Positions 1 through 10,153 of a stretch of DNA of 35,418 bases are shown one piece after another. The notes beneath the pieces were generated by a model, which was given only the letters and a program-made list of their open reading frames with translations, had not been told where the DNA came from and did no database searches. Each line of letters starts with the position of its first letter. The stretch's first letter is position 1. Both the position numbers and the translations under genes were made by a program. Source of the DNA: Oscillospiraceae bacterium (GTDB taxonomy: Bacteria; Bacillota; Clostridia; Oscillospirales; CAG-382); contig SVQR01000011.1 of NCBI GenBank assembly GCA_015065225.1, forward strand, positions 1,391 to 36,808, in the 5' to 3' direction.

Positions 1-498
1 GGTGGTGCTATTCCGAAGGAATACATTCCTGCAGTTGACGCAGGTATCCAGTCCGCAATGAACAGCGGTGTTCTTGCAGGCTACCCTGTAGTTGACCTCA
101 AGGTTACACTTTACGACGGTTCTTACCACGAAGTCGACTCTTCTGAAATGGCGTTCAAGATTGCCGGCTCTATGGCACTCAAGGAAGCCCTCAGAAAGGC
201 AGATCCCGTACTCACAGAGCCTATGATGAAGGTTGTTGCGGTTGTTCCGGACGACTACATGGGCGATGTTATCGGTGACTTCAACTCCAGACGTGGTCAG
301 ATCGAAGGTATGGATCCCATCTCCGGCGCACAGCAGATCAGAGCTTTCGTTCCGCTTGCTAATATGTTCGGATATGCAACAGACCTCCGTTCCAAGACAC
401 AGGGTCGTGGTCAGTACGTTATGGAACCCAGCCACTATGCTGAGGCTCCCAAGTCCATCCAGGACGAAATCATTGCAAAGCGCGGTAAAAATAACTGA
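1..498 (+). CDS. fusA: Elongation factor G, C-terminal part (truncated by window start)
   Basis: Frame 1 is open from base 1: [63 protein letters not shown]..., the classic EF-G domain IV/V motifs, followed directly by tuf. Confidence 0.97.
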   Translation, partial: GGAIPKEYIPAVDAGIQSAMNSGVLAGYPVVDLKVTLYDGSYHEVDSSEMAFKIAGSMALKEALRKADPVLTEPMMKVVAVVPDDYMGDVIGDFNSRRGQIEGMDPISGAQQIRAFVPLANMFGYATDLRSKTQGRGQYVMEPSHYAEAPKSIQDEIIAKRGKNN

Positions 499-612
499 TT
501 TTGCTTCTGCAATATGACAAAAGTCATTAAATAGACGAGGATGGGGTGCGATACCCTGTCCCGTCAACAAAATATTTAATAAAAAATAATTTATTTAAGG
601 AGGAAACTCAAA

Positions 613-1818
613 ATGGCAAAGGCTAAGTTTGAAAGAACAAAACCCCACGTTAATATTGGTACAATCGGTCACGTTGACCACGGTAAGACAACTCTTACAG
701 CTGCTATCACAAAGACACTCTCCCTCGGTAACGGTTCCGTTGAAGCTCTCGCATACGACCAGATCGACAACGCTCCCGAAGAAAAGGCAAGAGGTATCAC
801 AATCAACACAAGACACGTTGAGTACGAAACAGAGAACAGACACTACGCTCACGTTGACTGCCCCGGCCATGCTGACTACGTTAAGAACATGATCACCGGT
901 GCTGCTCAGATGGACGGTGCTATCCTCGTTGTTGCAGGTACTGACGGTCCTCTCCAGCAGACAAGAGAACACATCCTTCTCGCTCGTCAGGTTGGCGTTC
1001 CCGCAATCGTTGTATTCATGAACAAGTGCGACATGGTTGACGATGACGAACTCCTCGACCTCGTTGAGATGGAAACAAGAGATCTCCTCTCCAGCTACGA
1101 TTTCCCCGGTGACGATATTCCGATCATCAGAGGTTCCGCTAGAGAAGCTCTCCTTTCCGAAAGCACAGATACATCTGCTCCCGAATACGCTTGTATCCTC
1201 GAGCTCATGAAGAATGTTGACGAATACATTCCTACTCCCGACAGAGCTGCTGACCAGCCCTTCCTTATGCCTGTCGAAGACGTATTCTCCATCTCCGGCC
1301 GTGGTACAGTTGCTACAGGTAGAGTTGAAAGAGGTACACTTAAGCTCAACGATACTGTTGAAATCGTTGGTCTCGCTGACGAAGCTAAGCAGACAGTTAT
1401 CACAGGTATCGAAATGTTCCACAAGCTCATGGACAGCGCTGAAGCAGGTGACAACGTAGGTTGCCTCCTCAGAGGTATTGACAAGAAGGGTATCGAAAGA
1501 GGCCAGGTTCTTGCTAAGCCCGGAACAATCAACCCCCACACAAAGTTCGTAGCTCAGGTTTACGTTCTTACAGAAAAGGAAGGCGGACGTCATAAGCCCT
1601 TCTTCTCCAACTACAGACCTCAGTTCTACTTCAGAACAACTGACGTTACAGGCGTTATCACTCTTCCCGAAGGCACAGAAATGTGCAACCCCGGTGACCA
1701 CGTTGATATGACTGTTGAACTCATCACTCCTATCGCTATCGAAAAGGGTCTCAGACTCGCTATTCGTGAAGGCGGCAGAACTGTTGGTTCAGGCGTTGTT
1801 GCTGAAATCCTTGGCTAA
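613..1818 (+). CDS. tuf: Elongation factor Tu
   Basis: [33 protein letters not shown]..., G1 [41 protein letters not shown] aaggagg upstream. Confidence 0.99.
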   Translation: MAKAKFERTKPHVNIGTIGHVDHGKTTLTAAITKTLSLGNGSVEALAYDQIDNAPEEKARGITINTRHVEYETENRHYAHVDCPGHADYVKNMITGAAQMDGAILVVAGTDGPLQQTREHILLARQVGVPAIVVFMNKCDMVDDDELLDLVEMETRDLLSSYDFPGDDIPIIRGSAREALLSESTDTSAPEYACILELMKNVDEYIPTPDRAADQPFLMPVEDVFSISGRGTVATGRVERGTLKLNDTVEIVGLADEAKQTVITGIEMFHKLMDSAEAGDNVGCLLRGIDKKGIERGQVLAKPGTINPHTKFVAQVYVLTEKEGGRHKPFFSNYRPQFYFRTTDVTGVITLPEGTEMCNPGDHVDMTVELITPIAIEKGLRLAIREGGRTVGSGVVAEILG

Positions 1819-1923
1819 GATTTTTGAAGCATAGCTTCAAGATTTGAAGTTTGCTTTGCAAGCTTCCCAATGATATATCCCGTTTGGGATGCATGACAAT
1901 TAAGTAAATTAATTTGTCTCTAC

Positions 1924-1972
1924 ACTTGGGCGGAGGCGGGTAACTTCCGCTTCTCGCCCGAGTTTTGCTTTT
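1924..1972 (+). terminator. Probable intrinsic terminator after tuf
   Basis: cttgggcggaggcgggtaacttccgcttctcgcccgag followed by ttttgctttt; long GC-rich stem plus T-rich tail. Confidence 0.7.
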
Positions 1973-2012
1973 GTGAAGTTTTTGACGACTTTGTGAAAAA
2001 TGCATATAAACC

Positions 2013-2189
2013 ATCTTTTAGGGCGGGGCGAGGAAAAACCAATGAGTAATTCTTAGTTGTTTTCCACTTCCCCACCGGCGGTAATGCAGCTTTGCTGTTA
2101 GTCCGAGGGAGAAAAATTGCTTAAAAAGCACTTTCTTTGATGCGGTGTGATCCCGCAACCGACGGTATAGTCCGGATAAAGTAAAAGAT
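2013..2189 (+). promoter_or_regulatory. FMN riboswitch (RFN element)
   Basis: Signature segments agggcggggcga...ccccaccggcggtaat...gttagtccgag...gatgcggtgtgatcccgcaaccgacggtatagtccggat; closing stem P1 atctttta (2013-2020) / taaaagat (2182-2189); directly upstream of ribU. Confidence 0.95.
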
Positions 2190-2265
2190 ACCGCAAGATT
2201 TGAATTTGACGGAACAAGTGTCAAAGTGACAGAAATTCCGATGAATTCGGATCTTACGGTTGTTC

Positions 2266-2300
2266 GCCCGAGGGTGTCGACAGACAGCTTTGGGTTTTTA
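2266..2300 (+). terminator. Candidate expression-platform terminator of the FMN riboswitch
   Basis: cccgagggtgtcgacagacagctttgggttttt: stem then T tract, between aptamer and ribU start. Confidence 0.5.
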
Positions 2301-2368
2301 CTTTACATTTTTGAATCAACCCCGAGAGAACAGACTTTGAATTTCAAAATGTGAAAGTGAGGTTACTT

Positions 2369-2944
2369 ATGAAAAACAATGAAAGAAAGAGTATCATAGA
2401 TACTAAGACTATAGTTCTTGTAGGCGTACTTTCGGCACTGTCATATGTTCTGATGCTTTTCCCGAAGATACCGGGAGTAATTGCGGCATTTCCCTGGCTC
2501 GATATTGATTTTTCCGATGTCCCCGCACTTCTTGCTTCGGTCGGAATTTCACCTATTGCGGGCGTGCTTGTTGTCGCTATCAAAAATATACTTCATCTTA
2601 CTGTTACAAGCACCGGTGCTGTAGGTGAGCTTTCAAACTTCATCTGCGGCGCAGCGCTCGTGCTTACCTGCGGACTTACGACAAAATATCTCTTCAAGAA
2701 AATGCTCAACCGCGTAAAGCTTCTCATAACCCTTCCCATTGCCTGCGTTGCTCAGGTAATTGCGGCGATACTTGGAAATTATTATCTGATGATCCCGCTT
2801 TACGGAATTCAGGCTGGAGCGAAGGAATACATAATCGGCGGCGTTATCCCCTTTAACCTTATTAAGGATGTTGCTGTTTGTGCTGTATTCTACCTTATCT
2901 ACATACTTGTTTATCCCAAAATTCAGAAAAGGCTTTATGTATAA
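2369..2944 (+). CDS. ribU: Riboflavin ECF transporter S component RibU
   Basis: MKNNERKSIIDTKTIVLVGVLSALSYVLMLFPKIPGVIAAFPWLDIDFSDVPALLASVGISPIAGVLVVAIKNILHL, typical RibU family; FMN riboswitch upstream; start chosen at the ATG after gtgagg. Confidence 0.92.
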   Translation: MKNNERKSIIDTKTIVLVGVLSALSYVLMLFPKIPGVIAAFPWLDIDFSDVPALLASVGISPIAGVLVVAIKNILHLTVTSTGAVGELSNFICGAALVLTCGLTTKYLFKKMLNRVKLLITLPIACVAQVIAAILGNYYLMIPLYGIQAGAKEYIIGGVIPFNLIKDVAVCAVFYLIYILVYPKIQKRLYV

Positions 2945-3879
2945 TGACAAAAGACCAATCTTTTTCTATCACCGCAAAGCTGACAGGAAAGATATCGACT
3001 GAAAATCCGGTATATGACTTTACGTCAAAGGAAATAAAGACGGAAAAAAGAAAATTCTCCGAGGAGGAGCTTGATACCCTTCGTAAAATGGGGTGGCTCG
3101 GTGATGACTTCGAGACCTTCCTGGTCATTCTTTCCTTCCTCGACGACAGCGGTATCATGGATGATGTGCCTGATTCATACATCGCCGAGGTGTTCTGTAA
3201 TGCGAGAAAGTTCGGTGTCGGTGAGTTTTATGACGATCCGTATATCAAAAATGTAAAGTTTGATGATGTCAAAAAGGGAAAATTCCTTCTTACTACCGCT
3301 GTATATGAAAAAGGCGAGCTGTTTCTTTACGATGCCCCCGACTTTTCAAAGGATATCATTGTTCCAAAGATAGGATTCTTTACCGGCAAAGTCACCTTTC
3401 CAACCTTTTATGAGGGAAGTATGCCGTGGATGTCTGTGTGTCCGTCTGAGATAAATTCCATGAAAGCTCAGATGGATGCGGCCCACGGTAGAGTTCTTGT
3501 TCTGGGATGCGGACTTGGCTATTATCAGTATGTCGTATCAGAAAAGGAAAATGTTGAGTCTGTGACAATAGTAGAGATATCAGAGGAGATAGCCGAAATT
3601 TTCAAAGAGCATATCCTTCCGAATTTTTCGAACAAGGAAAAGATCAATATAATCTGTTCCGATGCGATAAAGTACATGGATACGGTAAAAGACGGCGACT
3701 ATGATTTTGTCTTTGCGGATATATGGGAAGGCATAATCGACGGTGCGGGACACTATAAGAATATCAAGCCTCATGAGAATAGGCTGAAGAACACCGAGTT
3801 CACCTACTGGATAGGTGATCAGATAGAGTATTACCTTGAAGGTGACTGCGAGGATGACGAACCTCGCAGAGAATCATGA
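2944..3879 (+). CDS. SAM-dependent methyltransferase / spermidine synthase-like protein
   Basis: Rossmann motif RVLVLGCGLGYYQYVVSEKENVESVTIVEIS, acidic loop CSDAIKYM...DYDFVFADIWEG; ATG overlaps ribU stop (TAATG). Confidence 0.7.
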   Translation: MTKDQSFSITAKLTGKISTENPVYDFTSKEIKTEKRKFSEEELDTLRKMGWLGDDFETFLVILSFLDDSGIMDDVPDSYIAEVFCNARKFGVGEFYDDPYIKNVKFDDVKKGKFLLTTAVYEKGELFLYDAPDFSKDIIVPKIGFFTGKVTFPTFYEGSMPWMSVCPSEINSMKAQMDAAHGRVLVLGCGLGYYQYVVSEKENVESVTIVEISEEIAEIFKEHILPNFSNKEKINIICSDAIKYMDTVKDGDYDFVFADIWEGIIDGAGHYKNIKPHENRLKNTEFTYWIGDQIEYYLEGDCEDDEPRRES

Positions 3880-4057
3880 GATTTTTGCATTATTTATAGA
3901 ATGTAAAAAGATACGTCAAATCAGATAAAAATCAAAGCCGTTTTATTATCATGAAAGCTGCATTTTTGTTGATATCGGACAAACACACGGTCATTTTCAA
4001 CAACAACGGTTTTCGTTAGTAATTAACAGCAATTCATAAACATTTAAGGAGCTTCCG

Positions 4058-4960
4058 ATGACAAACAACTCCATCCTTGACGGGAGTACCGTCTTTGATC
4101 CGGGCAGGGTAAAAATAACCTCAACGGAGCATTCCCACAATACCCCTTTTTTCTTTCATGTGCAGAAATTTTGGGAATTTATATATGTTGACAGTGGCTT
4201 TGCACTTCTTGGCGGCAGCGGTGAATCTGTGCTGCTCTCCGGCGGAGATATGGCTGTCGTTGCGCCCGGCGAAAGGCATTCGCTGATATGTCCGGGAAGC
4301 ACCGTTATGCACTGTCTTCTTTTTGAGGACAAAGAGCTTGGCAGCATGAAGGACGAGATATTTACTCTTCCCGGCTTTGTTGAGCTGTCACTTCGTGCAA
4401 GAGTGCTTGAGGACGAGCGTGCAAGAGCCAAAAATGCAAGATATGAGAGCATCCGCCTTGACTATTCGGAACGTGGTGAATTTATTCGCCTGTGCCGAGG
4501 TATACGTACCGAACGCGTGAACAAGGGCAAGGGTTGGCAGCAGCTTGTCAAGAGTTATCTATGTCAGGTAATGGTGTTTTACTCAAGGTTGGATATCGCC
4601 GCAAAGCGTACGGAAAAGACCGCTGAGGGCACGAAATCCCTTTATGCTCGGATAATAAAGTATCTTGAAGAGAATTATCGCAACAACATCACGGGCGTTG
4701 AGCTTTCCCGTGAGCTCGGACTTTCGCAGGAGCATCTTGCAAAGCAGTTCCGCAGTGAGCTTGACATTACACCTGCGGATTACATAAGGCGGTACAGAGT
4801 TGCCAAGAGCATGGAACTTCTGTGTGGTACGGATATGCCTGTAAACGAAGTCGCTCAAAGCTGCGGATTTGTTGATATGAGTGCGTTCTCCCGCGTGTTC
4901 AAGATGTTCGAGGGAGATACTCCGTCCAATTTCCGCAAGAGACAGAAGTTTGGAAAGTAG
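4058..4960 (+). CDS. AraC family transcriptional regulator (cupin + HTH)
   Basis: C-terminal double HTH: IIKYLEENYRNNITGVELSRELGLSQEHLAKQFRSELDITPADYIRRYRVAKSMELLCGTDMPVNEVAQSCGFVDMSAFSRVFKMFEGDTPSNFRK. Confidence 0.92.
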   Translation: MTNNSILDGSTVFDPGRVKITSTEHSHNTPFFFHVQKFWEFIYVDSGFALLGGSGESVLLSGGDMAVVAPGERHSLICPGSTVMHCLLFEDKELGSMKDEIFTLPGFVELSLRARVLEDERARAKNARYESIRLDYSERGEFIRLCRGIRTERVNKGKGWQQLVKSYLCQVMVFYSRLDIAAKRTEKTAEGTKSLYARIIKYLEENYRNNITGVELSRELGLSQEHLAKQFRSELDITPADYIRRYRVAKSMELLCGTDMPVNEVAQSCGFVDMSAFSRVFKMFEGDTPSNFRKRQKFGK

Positions 4961-5116
4961 GATCCGGGGAACGCGAACTTTTTGTGTATGCAATAGTAAA
5001 GGCGGTTTTATCTATCGGTTTTCCGAGACTGCCTTTATTGTTTTTGTAAGTCGGATTGCATTTGAGCATCAAGGCGATCTTTTGCAGAGTGATCCGATTG
5101 TTTTGGAGGTGGAAGT

Positions 5117-5914
5117 ATGATGCTCGGAACGTGTACAAAATCCTTTGGTGGGATGAGTGTTGCGGAAACAGCGGAGATATTTGAGGTATCGGGACTTGAC
5201 TATGCCGAGCTTTGCTTTTGTCAGAAGGAACTTACCGGATGGAAGTACAATCTGTGCGGTTATGAGCCGCTCCCCTTCTCTTCGGAGGTTGCCGCGGCGA
5301 TGGACATTTTCCGCTCACACGGCGTAAGTATCTGCGCACTTGGCGTTTATAATTGCCTGTGGCAGGGATCATCCTCGGACTGTGTTGATTCACTAAGGAT
5401 CTTTCGTGAATACTGCGATATCGCTTTTGAAAACGGTATAGCAATACTTGCCACCCATACGGGAACGGTGCTTAACACCGCTAATGCCCGTAAAGGTGCG
5501 CCGGATATCAGGAAAAAGGTATTTGACAGCTTCACAATGGCGCTTACGGAGGCTGCAAAGCGCGGACTTACCGTAGCTGTGGAATGCTCTCCCTTTGATA
5601 TACTGACGAACTACAGCGACTTTTGCGAGCTTAAAGAACATATACAAAGGACTCTCGGAACAAGCAGTATGCTGAAATATATTGCGGTTCCCTCTTCGGA
5701 TGACAGGAATGTTGATATTTCCGATATCGCTCTGTACCATCTCAAGGATAAAAAACGCGGCGGAATGTTCTATGAACGCTTCGGTGAAGGTGATGCGGAT
5801 TTTTCCGATTTCTTTGCGGATATATGTAAGGCTTCGGATATCCCTGTCATACTGGAGCATGTAAACAGCGGAAATCTTTCCGAGACAGCGAGAAGGGTAC
5901 GGGAAAAGATGTGA
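5117..5914 (+). CDS. Sugar phosphate isomerase/epimerase-like TIM-barrel protein
   Basis: 265 aa; GLDYAELC..., GVSICALGVYNCLWQGSS, ATHTGTV..., AVECSPFDILTNYSD..., LYHLKDKKRGGMFYERFGEGDADFSDFFADI, xylose isomerase-like TIM barrel motifs. Confidence 0.75.
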   Translation: MMLGTCTKSFGGMSVAETAEIFEVSGLDYAELCFCQKELTGWKYNLCGYEPLPFSSEVAAAMDIFRSHGVSICALGVYNCLWQGSSSDCVDSLRIFREYCDIAFENGIAILATHTGTVLNTANARKGAPDIRKKVFDSFTMALTEAAKRGLTVAVECSPFDILTNYSDFCELKEHIQRTLGTSSMLKYIAVPSSDDRNVDISDIALYHLKDKKRGGMFYERFGEGDADFSDFFADICKASDIPVILEHVNSGNLSETARRVREKM

Positions 5915-5958
5915 TGTCGGCTTGCCGGACTGTCTTCATATTATCAGATATTCTTTTG

Positions 5959-5988
5959 AAAGGTAACTCATATGGGTTACCTTTTTTT
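5959..5988 (+). terminator. Intrinsic terminator
   Basis: aaggtaactcatatgggttacctttttttat: 7-8 bp stem followed by T run. Confidence 0.8.
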
Positions 5989-6122
5989 ATGCAAAATATG
6001 TGGAAAGAGGCATCCGGAAATGTTTTTTGTGTGTTGAGCCTTTGTGATAATAAAAGAACTCCGCCGCAAAGCCTTCAAATGGCGACCTTGAAGCGGAGAT
6101 GCTTGATGATATTAAGTTTTGA

Positions 6123-7310
6123 TCACTCTTTTATAAGATCCTTGACCGCGTCCCAGGAGGTGTAGATAGGTTTCAGGTATCTTTCGCCGAAATTCGGATC
6201 GTCGTAGGTGATCTCGGGCATTTCTGTGTCTGTAAGGGTATATATCTTCCACACATCGTCTTTTTCAATGCGATAGATATCAAGCGAGCATGACTCATAG
6301 GTCTCGTTGTACATCTCGGTGATAAGATAGTTTTTACCGCTTGACGATCTCGCGTGCCAGCTTTTCATTTCTGTGGCGAGTGTGGGGACGAAGGTGAATT
6401 CATCGTCATCGGAGACCTTGATAGTCAGTTCCTCGATAAAGCCGCTTTCGTAATCGGAATATATATAGAGATCCGCAATGAAACTGTCACCGTACTCATC
6501 GGTGAGATAGAGATATTCGTAGTTATTCACACGGCGCACAAAGCTGTTGTCGGAAACATTGGTGTACTTTGACTTAACAAGTCCGGGGTGATCATCGAAA
6601 TAAAGGGGGGCGGTGACCTGACCTGCCGCATATGATGCTATCTCATAGGTGCTGAAATTTATGTAAAGACAATCGTTTGTCATCGTCCACTGGAACTCGT
6701 TCGTATCATATTCGGTGAGTGTCTCGTAAACGTTGTACATATATTCATACTCATCGGGGTATTCTTTGCGAAGAGCGTTATCTATTATCCTTGCAAGATT
6801 GGCATCGCTTGTAAGCACATCGGAAAGCCCAAGCTCTTCGCCCGTTACGGGATCAACGTTGATGCAGGCGATGAGATCATATCCGTGAGCACCTCCCGCG
6901 TAACCGTAAAGGCTGTTCTTCATGCTGAAGATATTCTCGTCGCATCTGTAGATACGTGCCTTCTGTTCTTCATAGTAGGGGAGGCTGAAATACATCGCAT
7001 CCTCTTCTATATAAGAGACCATGTCGTTGAAGTTTTCCTCGGCATATTCGATTGTGGAAGCATTGAACTCCTCAAGATATTCGGCGAGCAGAGGGTATTC
7101 TTCGGATAAGCTGTCGCCGAGAATGACCGTATCGTATGTTGAATAAGCTATCTCGGTAGTTCCTTCGGTGTTCGGTATGCTGTCACTGTAGGAGTGCATT
7201 TCATTTTCGCACGTGTATACACCGATTTTCGGCTCGGACTGTACGGGAGTGAAGAAAAAGCTTAAAAGTGTGATGAATGCTATGAACGGACTGCCTAATA
7301 AACTATACAT
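6123..7310 (-). CDS. Exported protein with RsiV-type DUF3298/DUF4163-like domain
   Basis: N-terminal hydrophobic segment; YAGGAHGYDLIACINVDPVTGEELGLSDVL is the characteristic DUF3298/RsiV motif; RBS aaaggag 6 nt before ATG. Confidence 0.7.
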   Translation of the reverse strand: MYSLLGSPFIAFITLLSFFFTPVQSEPKIGVYTCENEMHSYSDSIPNTEGTTEIAYSTYDTVILGDSLSEEYPLLAEYLEEFNASTIEYAEENFNDMVSYIEEDAMYFSLPYYEEQKARIYRCDENIFSMKNSLYGYAGGAHGYDLIACINVDPVTGEELGLSDVLTSDANLARIIDNALRKEYPDEYEYMYNVYETLTEYDTNEFQWTMTNDCLYINFSTYEIASYAAGQVTAPLYFDDHPGLVKSKYTNVSDNSFVRRVNNYEYLYLTDEYGDSFIADLYIYSDYESGFIEELTIKVSDDDEFTFVPTLATEMKSWHARSSSGKNYLITEMYNETYESCSLDIYRIEKDDVWKIYTLTDTEMPEITYDDPNFGERYLKPIYTSWDAVKDLIKE

Positions 7311-7457
7311 AGTAAGCTCCTTTCTAACGGTATGTCAATTTCTTTGTTTATACTTACTTTTATCAAACTACTTGTTTATATTATACACTCTTTTTTTAAA
7401 ATGTCAAGCCAAATCAGAAAACAGCATAACGTTCCCTGAGCAGAGAAACCTGTAAAC

Positions 7458-7490
7458 GAAAAAGGCTACCCACAAAGGACAGCCTTAGTG
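7458..7490 (-). terminator. Intrinsic terminator downstream of rny
   Basis: Minus strand aaggctgtcctttgtgggtagcctttttc, stem plus T run just after the rny stop. Confidence 0.75.
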
Positions 7491-7498
7491 TTATTGAA

Positions 7499-9046
7499 TT
7501 ACTTTGCAAAGTCGGTCTTTCTGCTTTCTCTGATGAGATTTACCTTGATCTGACCGGGATATTCAAGCTCATCTTCGATCTTAGCGGCAATATCTCTTGC
7601 GAGAAGCGTCATATCGTCATCGGAAACCTTTTCCGGCTTGACCATTACGCGGATCTCACGACCTGCCTGGATAGCGAAGCACTTGTCAACGCCTTCAAAG
7701 TCTGTTGCAATCTCTTCGAGCTTCTGAAGTCTCTTGATGTAGGACTCGAGATTTTCGCGTCTTGCACCGGGACGTGCCGCTGAAACAGCATCTGCCGCCT
7801 GAACGAGCATAGCAACAACTGTCTGAGGTTCAACATCGTTATGATGCGCTTCGATAGCGTGGATAACATCCTTGCTTTCGTTGAAACGTCTTGCAATGTC
7901 AACACCGAGAGTAACGTGAGAGCCTTCGATCTCGTGGCTTGCCGCCTTACCGATATCGTGGAGAAGACCTGCACGCTTTGCCAGTGTGGAGTCAACGCCC
8001 AGCTCATCCGCCATAATACCTGCGATATGTGCAACTTCAATGGAGTGGATAAGTACATTCTGACCGTAGCTTGTTCTGTAACGGAGTCTTCCGAGCATAC
8101 GTACGAGTTCGGGATTGATACCGTTGACACCTGTTTCAAATGTAGCCTGTTCACCGGACTGCTTGATGATGGTCTCGACTTCACGGGTACATTTTTCAAC
8201 CATTTCCTCAATTCTTGAGGGATGGATACGACCGTCGCTGATAAGTCTTTCAAGAGCAAGTCTTGCGATCTCACGGCGAACCGGATCGAAGCAGGATACT
8301 GTGATGGCTTCGGGAGTATCGTCGATAATGATATCAACGCCCGTAATGGACTCGATGGACTTGATGTTACGTCCTTCACGTCCGATGATCCTTCCCTTCA
8401 TGTCGTCATTGGGAAGAGCGACTGTGGATACCGTTGTTTCGGCAACCTGATCGGATGCAAGTCTCTGAATTGCAAGGGAGATGATATTTCTTGCCTTTTC
8501 GTCTGCTTCATCCTTGGCCTGCTGTTCGAGCTCGTTGATCTTGACCGCCATTTCGTGGCGAACTTCGACTTCCACCTTCTGAAGGAGGTATTCCTTAGCC
8601 TGTTCGGTGGTGTAACCGGAGATCTCTTCCAGCTTTTCTCTCTGCTGTGCACAGAGTTCGTCTATTTCTTCGTACTTCTTGTCGCACTCAGCGATCTTTG
8701 CCTTGTACTTTTCTTCTGTCTGTTCACACTGTTCTATCTTCTTGTCCAGTGTTTCTTCCTTCTGCTGAGCTCTCTTTTCAAGGCGAGCGACTTCGTTTCT
8801 GCGTTCTTTCGCTTCACGTTCTGCTTCATTCTTGAGCTTGAGGGCTTCTTCCTTTGCTTCTATGAGCGCTTCTTTTTTCTTTGTTTCCGAATTCTTCAGC
8901 GCTTCATCAAGAATTCGTTTTGCTTCGTCTTCTGCGGATTTGATCTTCGCCTCGCCGATCTTTTTTCTGTATGCGTATCCGATAAGGACACCCAAAGCAG
9001 CTCCGACGACGAGACCGATGACGATCCCTAATACGATCTGCGTCAT
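7499..9046 (-). CDS. rny: Ribonuclease Y
   Basis: N-terminal TM, long coiled coil, KH domain ([49 protein letters not shown]), HD domain ([17 protein letters not shown]...[11 protein letters not shown]). Start at ATG 8 nt after ggagg. Confidence 0.98.
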   Translation of the reverse strand: MTQIVLGIVIGLVVGAALGVLIGYAYRKKIGEAKIKSAEDEAKRILDEALKNSETKKKEALIEAKEEALKLKNEAEREAKERRNEVARLEKRAQQKEETLDKKIEQCEQTEEKYKAKIAECDKKYEEIDELCAQQREKLEEISGYTTEQAKEYLLQKVEVEVRHEMAVKINELEQQAKDEADEKARNIISLAIQRLASDQVAETTVSTVALPNDDMKGRIIGREGRNIKSIESITGVDIIIDDTPEAITVSCFDPVRREIARLALERLISDGRIHPSRIEEMVEKCTREVETIIKQSGEQATFETGVNGINPELVRMLGRLRYRTSYGQNVLIHSIEVAHIAGIMADELGVDSTLAKRAGLLHDIGKAASHEIEGSHVTLGVDIARRFNESKDVIHAIEAHHNDVEPQTVVAMLVQAADAVSAARPGARRENLESYIKRLQKLEEIATDFEGVDKCFAIQAGREIRVMVKPEKVSDDDMTLLARDIAAKIEDELEYPGQIKVNLIRESRKTDFAK

Positions 9047-9240
9047 ACGCACCTCCGTGATTTGAAAGCACGAAACACGGGGCAGAAGCGATATACATTT
9101 CTTTCGTAAGCGGGGACTTGCCTCGAATACCTTCTGACTTGGGATAGCACATACAAGGCCGACAGAATGCAGAGGATCTTTGCTTATTTTGCCGAAAGAG
9201 CCGTACAGGACTTCATCTTACAAAATATTATTCAATTTTC

Positions 9241-9507
9241 TTTCCCTGAGTGGGGGAAATATTATGGTATGAAACCATCCTCTTCGGGTGAGCGACCGAA
9301 GAATATCTTAACCGGCACCGCCGGGATAGAATAAAGAAGAGTATTTTAATAAGAGTGCACCGTAATTTGCGTGCAACTGAATAATGTTTTATCGGGTTTT
9401 TTCGGCATCATCAATGCTTTATGCGGCAAAAACATAAATCCGCAAAAGGCTTTCCGCTGCCGATATATAAATATGGGTGATTGCCCATAAAAAAAACTAT
9501 CCGATAA
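9241..9507 (-). ncRNA. Candidate unassigned structured RNA / long structured leader upstream of rny
   Basis: Complementary pairs read directly (+ coordinates): 9241-9246/9254-9259, 9264-9268/9274-9278, 9282-9287/9296-9301, 9312-9316/9320-9324, 9356-9360/9371-9375, and a nested domain 9389-9395/9501-9507, 9402-9407/9458-9463, 9422-9426/9440-9444, 9473-9477/9484-9488. Promoter-like TTGACA-17-TACAAT on the minus strand just upstream. Strand is inferred from the promoter. Confidence 0.5.
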
Positions 9508-9511
9508 TGAT

Positions 9512-9540
9512 ATTGTACAGCAAAAATTCATAATTGTCAA
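9512..9540 (-). promoter_or_regulatory. SigmaA-like promoter
   Basis: Minus strand TTGACA (9535-9540), 17-nt spacer, TACAAT (9512-9517). Confidence 0.6.
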
Positions 9541-9612
9541 GAGGATTGTGTTAATTTCGGGGACTTTTTTTGAAAAAATGGCGGTATTTAATAAAAATAT
9601 TCATAAGAATAT

Positions 9613-9643
9613 AAAAAAGACGCACATCGAAACGATGTACGCC
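9613..9643 (-). terminator. Intrinsic terminator after pyrBI
   Basis: Minus strand cgtacatcg-ttt-cgatgtgcg then tctttttta. Confidence 0.8.
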
Positions 9644-9716
9644 CGAATTCTATTCAAGTGTTCACTCGCGAAGGAGTTTTGCAAAACTATCTTGCACTTT
9701 GCATTGACAGGATCGC

Positions 9717-10139
9717 TCAATCATTTTTCGCCATGCTCTCACAATAAAGACATCTGTATACCTGCTTCTGTGCATCCGCAAGATAAAACTCGTGAGTCAG
9801 TTCCTGCTCGGTGGAGGTGATGCATCTGGGATTCTTGCACTTTATCACACCTGTAATACGCTCCGGCAGACGAAGCTTCTCGCGCTTTACCTTAGCACCG
9901 TTTTCTATTATGTTCACCGTGATGCCCGGATCTATGTAACCGAGTACGTCAAAGTCGAGTTCCATTTTCTGCGCGATCTTTATAATGTCCTTCTTGCCCA
10001 TCTTTACGCTGTCCGCGTTCTTGATGAGAGCGACACTGCAATCAAGACTGTCAAGTCCGAGGATGTTGTAAACCTGCATTCCCTTGCCGGCTGTTATGTG
10101 GTCAAGTACTATTCCGTCCTGTATCTGTCCTATTATCAT
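9717..10139 (-). CDS. pyrI: Aspartate carbamoyltransferase regulatory subunit
   Basis: GIVLDHITAGKGMQVYNILGL..., ENGKVKREKLRLPERITGVIKCKNPRCIT...CLYCE zinc cysteines; adjacent to pyrB. Confidence 0.95.
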   Translation of the reverse strand: MIIGQIQDGIVLDHITAGKGMQVYNILGLDSLDCSVALIKNADSVKMGKKDIIKIAQKMELDFDVLGYIDPGITVNIIENGAKVKREKLRLPERITGVIKCKNPRCITSTEQELTHEFYLADAQKQVYRCLYCESMAKND

Positions 10140-10153
10140 ATCTTGCACCCTCC

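Noticed and set aside
595-1701. Long minus-strand ORF (368 aa) opposite tuf
   Set aside because: Antisense shadow ORF created by codon bias of the highly expressed tuf gene; low-complexity Ser/Cys/Val-rich, no family resemblance.
8222-9031. 269-aa + strand ORF opposite rny
   Set aside because: Antisense to the rny coiled-coil region; Phe/Leu/Cys-rich translation typical of reverse coil sequence.
9305-9325. T-box-like GGCGGTGCCGG segment upstream of rny
   Set aside because: Lacks the AGGGTGGNACCGCG T-box consensus, a specifier loop and a following terminator; rny is not an expected T-box target.
9473-9498. Intrinsic terminator at atgggtgattgcccataaaaaaaa
   Set aside because: The homopolymer follows as A on the + strand and precedes the stem as T on the minus strand, so it is not in terminator configuration for either strand; treated as part of the structured RNA candidate.
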